Shown: positions 1 to 5,198 of the stretch, piece by piece | Numbering within the stretch: the first letter of the stretch is position 1 | Layout: the number at the start of each line of letters is the position of its first letter | Assembly: GCA_944384285.1 (NCBI GenBank) | Contig: CALWSX010000186.1 | Location: 1-7,607, forward strand | Direction of reading: 5' to 3' | From: an uncultured Lachnospiraceae bacterium | GTDB lineage: Bacteria; Bacillota; Clostridia; Lachnospirales; Anaerotignaceae | DNA length: 7,607 nt | Notes under the pieces: model-generated | Told to the model about the DNA's origin: nothing | What the model saw: the letters and a program-made list of their open reading frames with translations, nothing else | Databases searched by the model: none | Position numbers and translations under genes: made by a program

Positions 1-1061
1 GCATCTATTTCTATTTTTGATAAATCTGCTATTGTCATAATTGATTTAGAATCTGTAACCATTTCACCTTCTACAGCGCTGCTTTCGATTACAGTTCCAT
101 TTATAGGACTGTATGTCATCTCTGTAAGTTTTTCAAGGTTTCTTCTTGCTGTTTCCAAATTCATTTGAGCAGTCTCAACTGCATTTTTTTGTTTTTCATA
201 ATTTAAAGCTGTTGTATCATCATTAAGACGATTATTTCCGTTTTCAAGATCTAATTTTGACTTTTCTAATGAGAGTTCTGCTGTTTTAACAGCACTTTCT
301 TTTGCTGTTTTGTCTGTTTTTTGTGTTTCTAAATCTGCCAAAGCATTGTTATAATTTTGTACAGATGTATCATAATCAACCTGGCTTATTGCTCCCATAT
401 CAAGCAATTTTTGATTAACTTCCATTTCTGTTTTAGTATCAGAAACTTTTTTTTCAGCCTCAGAAATTTTAATATCAGCATTTTCAAGTTCTGTTTTTGC
501 TGTGCTTAAAGTTTTTTCTGCATTTAATACTGCCATTTCAAGATCAAGTTTTTCTGTACCACTTGCAGGTTCAATAAGACTGTTTAAACTTTTTTGTGCA
601 TCTTCAAGAGCAATTTCAGCAGATCTTACTTTATTTTCAAGTTCTTTTTTTGTGTCCTCTATATCATACGAAATAAGTTCATCGCCCTCTTTAACATCAT
701 CTCCAACCTCTACCAAAACATCTTTTACTTTTTGTGAAACTTCTATAAATACAGAATTTGTTTCGGCAGGTCTTGCGGTTCCAGAAGCCGTTATTCTTTC
801 GCTTAGATCTCCATGCTGTAAAGTTGTTACGGAAGGCTCTTTTATAATTGTTTCAGACGACCCTCCAAATATGGAAAAAGAAATTGTTCCTATAAGTACA
901 ACTGCAACTACTGAAAAAAATATTCTCTTTGATTTTTTTGTAGCAAAAATTTTACCACTTACCACTCTAACTTTTTCATTTTCCAAAACTTTTTGTTTTA
1001 CTTCTTTGGTCTTCTTTAAAAAGCTATCCTTATCTATCCCTTCAGGCTTTTTTAAATTCAT
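1..1061 (-). CDS. HlyD/MacA-type efflux periplasmic adaptor subunit (3' part missing)
   Basis: The reading frame starts at ATG 1061-1059 after a good ribosome binding site (TAAGGAGTGATTTT then ATG) and stays open for 353 codons to the left edge, so the C-terminus is missing. Visible parts: a basic 45-residue cytoplasmic tail; one membrane segment at about residues 46-67 (IFFSVVAVVLIGTISFSIF); the first half of a biotinyl-lipoyl domain at about 103-132 (VKDVLVEVGDDVKEGDELIS); a long heptad-rich alpha-hairpin at about 134-311; and the second lipoyl half at about 315-346 (YSPINGTVIESS...). The order lipoyl/hairpin/lipoyl is diagnostic of membrane fusion proteins. In Firmicutes such adaptors (YknX/MacA type) usually work with MacB-like ABC permeases and an ATPase encoded just downstream, here outside the window; that partnership is inferred. 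The beta-barrel and membrane-proximal domains would be encoded beyond position 1. Substrate cannot be told. Confidence 0.92.
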   Translation of the reverse strand, partial: MNLKKPEGIDKDSFLKKTKEVKQKVLENEKVRVVSGKIFATKKSKRIFFSVVAVVLIGTISFSIFGGSSETIIKEPSVTTLQHGDLSERITASGTARPAETNSVFIEVSQKVKDVLVEVGDDVKEGDELISYDIEDTKKELENKVRSAEIALEDAQKSLNSLIEPASGTEKLDLEMAVLNAEKTLSTAKTELENADIKISEAEKKVSDTKTEMEVNQKLLDMGAISQVDYDTSVQNYNNALADLETQKTDKTAKESAVKTAELSLEKSKLDLENGNNRLNDDTTALNYEKQKNAVETAQMNLETARRNLEKLTEMTYSPINGTVIESSAVEGEMVTDSKSIMTIADLSKIEID

Positions 1062-1157
1062 AAAATCACTCCTTAAATCTGTTAACTTTATGAATTTATA
1101 ATACAAAATTTTATTTAATAGGAAATTTGCGGAAAATTAAAAAAGGATTAGAAAATT

Positions 1158-1185
1158 AATATAATACTCTAAGAATAAAAATCAA
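1158..1185 (-). promoter_or_regulatory. Candidate sigma-A promoter of the efflux adaptor gene
   Basis: On the minus strand there is TTGATT (1185-1180), a 16-nt spacer and TATATT (1163-1158), about 95 nt before the start codon. The whole 1062-1250 gap is AT-rich, and other weak -10-like hexamers exist (for example TATTAT nearer the gene), so the choice is tentative. The strong terminator at the end of clpC means that this gene needs a promoter somewhere in this gap. Confidence 0.35.
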
Positions 1186-1217
1186 TTCTTGTGCATAAAA
1201 CGAAAAAATTTTATAAT

Positions 1218-1238
1218 TTATAAACATATTATAAACAT
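1218..1238. repeat. Two 10-bp direct repeats with 11-bp period upstream of the adaptor gene
   Basis: TTATAAACAT occurs perfectly at 1218-1227 and 1229-1238 (minus strand ATGTTTATAA, one T, ATGTTTATAA). The two copies are one helical turn apart and sit about 33 bp upstream of the candidate -35 box of the adaptor gene. This is the geometry of sites bound by tandem dimers of OmpR-family response regulators. The binding role is inference, since AT-rich DNA yields some such repeats by chance. Confidence 0.5.
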
Positions 1239-1254
1239 TGCAAACACCCAAAAT

Positions 1255-1284
1255 AAAAAGACATCAAATAATTGATGTCTTTTT
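1255..1284 (-). terminator. Rho-independent terminator after clpC (bidirectional form)
   Basis: A perfect 9-bp stem, AGACATCAA (1259-1267) with TTGATGTCT (1272-1280), has a 4-nt loop and extends by four more A-T pairs. On the minus strand it is followed by TTTTTATTT; on the plus strand it is followed by a run of Ts. It begins within about 10 nt of the clpC stop codon and separates clpC from the efflux adaptor gene. Confidence 0.88.
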
Positions 1285-1287
1285 TTA

Positions 1288-3720
1288 TTATTTTGCCTCA
1301 AAATATGGCTTGTCATCTTTAACAATACAGATAACTTCTTTTTTATTAGAAAATTTTCCGGATAAATATTCTTCAGCAAATACATCTTCAATGTTTGTTT
1401 GAATATAACGTCTTAAAGGTCTTGCACCATAGTCTTTATCCGATCCTTTTTCAGTAATATATGATACAATTTCATCACTGAATTTTAAATCTACAGAAAC
1501 ACTTGATAATACTCTTTTTGATACTTCGTTAAGCATAAGAGCTGTAATATCTTTAAGTTCTTCTGTTTTAAGCTGATGAAATACTATAATGTCATCTATA
1601 CGATTTATAAATTCTGGTCTGAAAACCTGTTTTACTTCATTCATTACATTTTTCTTCATATCTTCGTAGTCTTTATCATTTTCTGAAGCTGTTGAAAAAC
1701 CTAATTTTGTTTTATTTGTAATACTTCTTGCACCAATATTTGATGTCATTATTATTACAGTATTTTTAAAGTCTACTTTTCTTCCTACAGAATCTGTAAT
1801 ATGTCCATCGTCAAGTATTTGGAGCATAATATTAAAGACTTCTGGAGCTGCTTTTTCAACCTCATCAAAAAGTACAACTGAATAAGGTTTTCTTCTTATT
1901 TTTTCAAAAACCTGGCCTCCCGCATCATGCCCAACATACCCCGGAGGAGAACCTATAAGTTTTGACACACTGTGTTTTTCCATATATTCAGACATATCAA
2001 TTCTGATCATGGCTTTTTCATCACCAAAAAGAACTTCTGTAAGTGATTTTGCAAGCTCTGTTTTACCTACACCTGTAGGGCCCAAGAAAAGGAATGATCC
2101 AATAGGTCTTTTAGGGTCTTTAAGCCCTATTCTTCCTCGTCTTACAGCTTTACACACAACAGAAACAGCCTCATTTTGACCTATAATTCTTTTATGGATC
2201 TCTTCTTCCATATTTACAAGTTTTTCTGTTTCTGATTTTTTTATTGTACTTAAAGGAACTCCCGTTATCAAAGAAACAACATTTGCAATATCTTCTTCTT
2301 TTAATACATAACCTGATTTCTTATTTCTTTCGTCCCAAAGTATTTTTTCTTTTTCTGCCTGAATTCTTAAATTCTTTTGTTCTTCAGATAATTTTGAATA
2401 TTTTTCAATATCTTTTTCTTTTAAAGCTTCTTCTTTTAATCCTTCAATTCGTTCTGCTTTTTTAATCATTTTTTCTATCTTTTTAGGATAAGAAGTTGTT
2501 TTTAATTTTAATTTTGATGCAGCCTCGTCTATTAAATCAATAGCCTTATCCGGAAGTGCTCTGTCACTTATATATCTTACAGACATTCTTACCGCTGCTT
2601 TTACTGCTTCATCTGTAATTTTTAAATTATGATGATCTTCATATTTTTTTCTAAGACCATTTATCATTTTTATAGCATTTTCTTCTGAAGGCTCTTCTAT
2701 TTTTACAGGTTGAAATCTTCTTTCAAGTGCAGCATCTTTTTCTATATTCTTTCTATATTCTTCAAGAGTAGTTGCACCTATAACCTGTATTTCCCCTCTT
2801 GAAAGACAAGGTTTTAAAATATTAGATGCGTCCATAGAACCTTCTGCGGCACCAAAACCTATAATATTATGAATTTCATCTATAAAAAGTATAATATCAT
2901 CTGAATTTTTAACTTCATCTATTATCTTTTTAATTCTGTCTTCAAATTCACCTCTGTATTTTGTATCGGCAACCATTGCAGTTAAATTAAGAGAAAGAAT
3001 TCTCTTATTTTTTATAAAATCAGGTACATTTCCTGATACAATTCTTTGTGAAAGGCCTTCAACTATTGCTGTTTTTCCTACCCCTGGTTCTCCAACAAGG
3101 CAAGGATTATTTTTTGTCCTTCTGCAAAGTATTTGTATGATTCTGTCCATTTCATCATTACGGCATACAACAGGATCAAATTCTTCAAGTTTTGCAGCTT
3201 CGGTTAAATTTTTACTGTATTCTTCAAGAGGTGATGTTTGTTTATTATTATCATCGTCAGAAAACAAATCTGAAGATGAAGTTGTATCTGTAGATGGCAC
3301 AAGTATTCCCATCAATTCTTCATATATTTTTTGAACACTTACTCCCATTTTCTTAAGCAAATCAAGAGCATAATTATCCTCATAATCAAGTATAGACATA
3401 AGAATATGCTCTGTACCTACTGTAGTATGGCCTGTTCTTTTTGCTATTGTTTCACTAAATTTTAATATTTCAACCGCTTTAGGTGTAAATTCAAGATTTT
3501 CTATGTCACTTTTTTCCAAATTATCATCTTGTATCAAATCAAGTATACTTTCTCTATTAACTTTTTGTGCTTCAAGCGCTTTTTTTGCAACTGTCTCAGA
3601 AACATCAAGAAGAGCAAGTAATATATGTTCTGTTCCTACATGAGAAAAACCAAGCTCAGATGCTATAACTTTACTTCTTTCTATAACTTCTTCAGCTTTT
3701 CTTGTATATTTAAAGTTCAT
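1288..3720 (-). CDS. clpC: ATP-dependent Clp protease ATP-binding subunit ClpC (Hsp100)
   Basis: Cytoplasmic AAA+ unfoldase that feeds proteins to the ClpP peptidase; in Firmicutes it is used for quality control, competence and sporulation proteolysis with adaptors such as MecA or McsB. The 810 residues match full-length ClpC. Domains seen: double Clp-N repeat (about 1-140); an acidic linker (150-160); AAA-1 with Walker A GEPGVGKT (210-217), pore Tyr255 in KYRG, Walker B ILFIDE (277-282) and arginines 334-335; a UVR-like coiled-coil middle region (about 411-465) typical of ClpC rather than of ClpA or the longer ClpB; AAA-2 with GPTGVGKT (547-554), pore Tyr595 in GYVG, VVLFDE (615-620) and sensor-2 GARPLRR (765-771). 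LGF at 673-675 lies where the ClpP-docking tripeptide is expected. The ATG follows GGAGGG. All catalytic motifs are intact. It starts 23 nt after the pseudouridine synthase stop; ctsR, mcsA and mcsB are not adjacent. Confidence 0.97.
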   Translation of the reverse strand: MNFKYTRKAEEVIERSKVIASELGFSHVGTEHILLALLDVSETVAKKALEAQKVNRESILDLIQDDNLEKSDIENLEFTPKAVEILKFSETIAKRTGHTTVGTEHILMSILDYEDNYALDLLKKMGVSVQKIYEELMGILVPSTDTTSSSDLFSDDDNNKQTSPLEEYSKNLTEAAKLEEFDPVVCRNDEMDRIIQILCRRTKNNPCLVGEPGVGKTAIVEGLSQRIVSGNVPDFIKNKRILSLNLTAMVADTKYRGEFEDRIKKIIDEVKNSDDIILFIDEIHNIIGFGAAEGSMDASNILKPCLSRGEIQVIGATTLEEYRKNIEKDAALERRFQPVKIEEPSEENAIKMINGLRKKYEDHHNLKITDEAVKAAVRMSVRYISDRALPDKAIDLIDEAASKLKLKTTSYPKKIEKMIKKAERIEGLKEEALKEKDIEKYSKLSEEQKNLRIQAEKEKILWDERNKKSGYVLKEEDIANVVSLITGVPLSTIKKSETEKLVNMEEEIHKRIIGQNEAVSVVCKAVRRGRIGLKDPKRPIGSFLFLGPTGVGKTELAKSLTEVLFGDEKAMIRIDMSEYMEKHSVSKLIGSPPGYVGHDAGGQVFEKIRRKPYSVVLFDEVEKAAPEVFNIMLQILDDGHITDSVGRKVDFKNTVIIMTSNIGARSITNKTKLGFSTASENDKDYEDMKKNVMNEVKQVFRPEFINRIDDIIVFHQLKTEELKDITALMLNEVSKRVLSSVSVDLKFSDEIVSYITEKGSDKDYGARPLRRYIQTNIEDVFAEEYLSGKFSNKKEVICIVKDDKPYFEAK

Positions 3721-3742
3721 TTTATCCCTCCTGTCTAAAATT

Positions 3743-3771
3743 ATTATATATTAAAATCAAATATTTGAAAA
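3743..3771 (-). promoter_or_regulatory. Candidate private promoter of clpC inside the end of the upstream gene
   Basis: On the minus strand there is TTTTCA (3771-3766), a 17-nt spacer and a perfect TATAAT (3748-3743). The predicted start falls near 3736, leaving a leader of about 16 nt that still holds the GGAGGG ribosome binding site. A perfect 12-bp palindrome, TCAAATATTTGA, lies at 3757-3768, overlapping the -35 box and the spacer. The hexamers overlap the last codons and stop of the pseudouridine synthase, so chance in AT-rich coding DNA remains possible. Confidence 0.4.
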
Positions 3772-4418
3772 ATATCTGTTTTTGGTTTTGCAGTAATTTT
3801 AATAACTTTTTTTGTTTTGGGATGTACAAAAGATAAACTACATGAAAAAAGTGCTATATTTACAAACTTTCGTGTTTTTTTAAAATTTTCATTATATTTG
3901 GTATCACCAAATATAGGTGTTCCATTTCCAGATAACTGCACTCTTATTTGATGATGACGCCCGGTTAAAAGATGTACTTTGACCAAAGTAAGCTCTCCAT
4001 ACTCTTCAGTTTTTTTATAATCCAAAACTTCATATGTAAGCTTTGCTTCTTTTGAACCTTTTGTACCTTTTTTTACAATACTGCTTATATTCAATCTTTG
4101 GTTTTTAAGGAGATAATCCGTAAGTCCTCCTTTTTCTTCTTTAAATTTTCCCAGACAAACGGCAACATATTCTTTATTTATATCACTTTCCTGCATACTT
4201 TTACTTAATATTTCAGCACTTTTTTTATTTTTTGCAAAAAGCATGATACCTGAAACAGGTCTGTCCAAACGATTAATTATAAATATTTCTTTTTCATATA
4301 TTTTTTCTAAATATGATAAAATATCCTCATCTCCTGTTTTGTCCGGAGCTGAAGGAATTGCAGGCGGTTTAACTGCCAAAACAACATCACAATCATCATA
4401 CAGTATTTCTATATCCAT
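3744..4418 (-). CDS. RluA-family pseudouridine synthase, short form without S4 domain
   Basis: Predicted to convert uridine to pseudouridine in rRNA or tRNA. The 224 residues begin directly with the catalytic fold (YDDCDVVLAVKPPAIPSAP at about 7-25), so the N-terminal S4 RNA-binding domain of RluC/RluD types is absent. The catalytic motif is NRLDRPVSG at 49-57, with Asp52 as nucleophile; Asn49 replaces the His common in E. coli RluA/C/D. The second family signature, LTGRHHQIRVQLS, is at 151-163, followed by GDTKY (171-175). The ATG follows TGAGGT. It is preceded by the stem-loop at 4447-4475 and followed after 23 nt by clpC, so co-transcription with clpC is likely. The target nucleotide cannot be inferred from the sequence; annotation as specifically RluA, RluC, RluD or TruC would be over-precise. 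Confidence 0.93.
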   Translation of the reverse strand: MDIEILYDDCDVVLAVKPPAIPSAPDKTGDEDILSYLEKIYEKEIFIINRLDRPVSGIMLFAKNKKSAEILSKSMQESDINKEYVAVCLGKFKEEKGGLTDYLLKNQRLNISSIVKKGTKGSKEAKLTYEVLDYKKTEEYGELTLVKVHLLTGRHHQIRVQLSGNGTPIFGDTKYNENFKKTRKFVNIALFSCSLSFVHPKTKKVIKITAKPKTDIFQIFDFNI

Positions 4419-4446
4419 ATATTACCTCATTTTTATATGTATTTTT

Positions 4447-4475
4447 AAAGGGCTGTTAAATTAAAACAGCCCTTT
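4447..4475 (-). terminator. Stem-loop between BofC-like gene and pseudouridine synthase gene (weak terminator or attenuator)
   Basis: A perfect 11-bp stem, AAAGGGCTGTT (4447-4457) with AACAGCCCTTT (4465-4475), has a 7-nt A/T loop and lies 16 nt after the BofC-like stop codon. On the minus strand the stem ends in TTT and is followed at once by AAAAA, so a proper U-tract is lacking. On the plus strand it is followed by CTTTT. It could pause or partly terminate the sense transcript, stabilise the upstream mRNA 3' end, or stop antisense transcription. Confidence 0.6.
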
Positions 4476-4491
4476 CTTTTGAAGTATGTTT

Positions 4492-5118
4492 TTAGCTTCC
4501 GTAATCTTCAAGTATTCTTGCTAAATTTTCTTCTCCGGTGACATAAATACCGTCATTTAAAAGCACTTTTTCCGTTTCTGAAAGACCATCTATAGGTATG
4601 TTTGTAATTTCATGAATATTAGTTCCGTCTTTTTCTTCTTCATAAAATATAGTAATATATCCATCTTTCTGACCTACTATATAATGCTGATCACTTTCTT
4701 CATTTACAGTTTTTCGCATTACTACTTCTTTTTCAGAAAAAGATAAAATGCTCCAATCTGGATAAAGTTCTTTTAAATCATTAAAAGTAAGCCCAAGAAG
4801 AAAGTGTAAAGGTACTCCTTCTTCCTTTTGTATAATATTGTCATCTAAATAATAATATTCATACACAATTTTTGTAGTTGGAAGAATTTTTTGCGCTGTT
4901 GATGTCTCTAAAACATCTTCTTCTTTTTTTTCTGTTTCTTTTAAAGATTGACCCAAATTTTCTTCCTGATTATCAAATTTTTTAGAAAGAATTCCATTTT
5001 CATTTGCATTTTCAAAATGAAGTTCTTTTTCAAAATATTTTTCTGTTGCATAAAAACCTGCAAGGCCCAGAAAAATCGAAAAAACAGTAACTAATAAAAA
5101 ACTTTTTCTGCTGAACAT
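4492..5118 (-). CDS. Membrane-anchored protein with BofC-like C-terminal domain
   Basis: I place the start at ATG 5118-5116, giving 208 residues; AGGA sits 9 nt before it. An in-frame TTG two codons earlier (5124-5122) would be only a few bases from the same AGGA. Visible parts: basic N-terminus MFSRK and one hydrophobic segment (about 6-23), an uncleaved anchor or signal peptide; a charged, Glu/Lys-rich linker (about 28-76); a domain at about 80-138 with YEYYYLDD and LKELYPDWSILSFSEKEVVM; and a C-terminal domain at about 145-208 with YITIFYEEE, LSETEKVLLNDGIYV and LARILEDYG. The last part resembles the BofC C-terminal domain by recollection of the family, not by a search. BofC in Bacillus is a forespore-secreted protein that controls SpoIVB and pro-sigma-K processing; clostridial relatives are mostly uncharacterised, so a sporulation role here is inference. 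It probably acts outside the membrane. It lies 80 nt after glmM and has its own promoter. Confidence 0.8.
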   Translation of the reverse strand: MFSRKSFLLVTVFSIFLGLAGFYATEKYFEKELHFENANENGILSKKFDNQEENLGQSLKETEKKEEDVLETSTAQKILPTTKIVYEYYYLDDNIIQKEEGVPLHFLLGLTFNDLKELYPDWSILSFSEKEVVMRKTVNEESDQHYIVGQKDGYITIFYEEEKDGTNIHEITNIPIDGLSETEKVLLNDGIYVTGEENLARILEDYGS

Positions 5119-5131
5119 ACACAATATTCCT

Positions 5132-5147
5132 TTCTAATATTTTAGAA
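5132..5147. repeat. Inverted repeat just downstream of the BofC-like gene's -10 box
   Basis: TTCTAA (5132-5137), a 4-nt spacer and TTAGAA (5142-5147) form a perfect 6-bp inverted repeat abutting the -10 hexamer and covering the predicted transcription start and leader up to the ribosome binding site. It could be a repressor operator or a small leader hairpin. It is short and A/T-rich, so chance is a fair alternative. Confidence 0.4.
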
Positions 5148-5176
5148 TTTATATGGTATGTTCATAATATTGCCAA
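5148..5176 (-). promoter_or_regulatory. Sigma-A promoter of the BofC-like gene and probably rluA-family gene and clpC
   Basis: On the minus strand there is TTGGCA (5176-5171), an exact 17-nt spacer and TATAAA (5153-5148), each hexamer one base from consensus. It falls in the 80-nt gap after glmM, with a predicted leader of about 20-30 nt. This is the best promoter match in the window. It implies that the BofC-like gene can be expressed apart from glmM, although no terminator separates them. Confidence 0.65.
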
Positions 5177-5198
5177 AAGATTAATTTTTTAGTCAAAA

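Noticed and set aside
502..1101. Plus-strand open frame of 199 codons opposite the efflux adaptor gene.
   Set aside because: It is the antisense shadow of the adaptor reading frame: Ser/Phe/Leu-rich low-complexity product, no ribosome binding site, and the minus-strand frame has clear lipoyl and hairpin domains.
1062..1250. The AT-rich gap upstream of the adaptor gene as a possible riboswitch or small RNA.
   Set aside because: Apart from the direct repeat and promoter-like hexamers I see no conserved aptamer motif, paired helices or leader terminator, and no small ORF with a ribosome binding site.
2741..2762. Tandem 11-bp repeat (TCTATATTCTT twice) in clpC.
   Set aside because: The unit is not a multiple of three and the encoded EYRKNIEKDAALERRF region is conserved in ClpC, so the repeat follows from codon choice in AT-rich DNA.
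3980..3990. TTTGACC, a single CtsR-type heptad, in the synthase gene (another at about 2174 in clpC).
   Set aside because: CtsR needs two tandem heptads with a 3-nt gap near a promoter; these are single and inside coding sequence.
3744..4418. Asn in place of His in the catalytic NRLDR motif as a sign of an inactive synthase.
   Set aside because: The nucleophile Asp52, the following Arg and the second signature are intact, and NRLDRPVSG occurs in other short RluA-family proteins as far as I recall.
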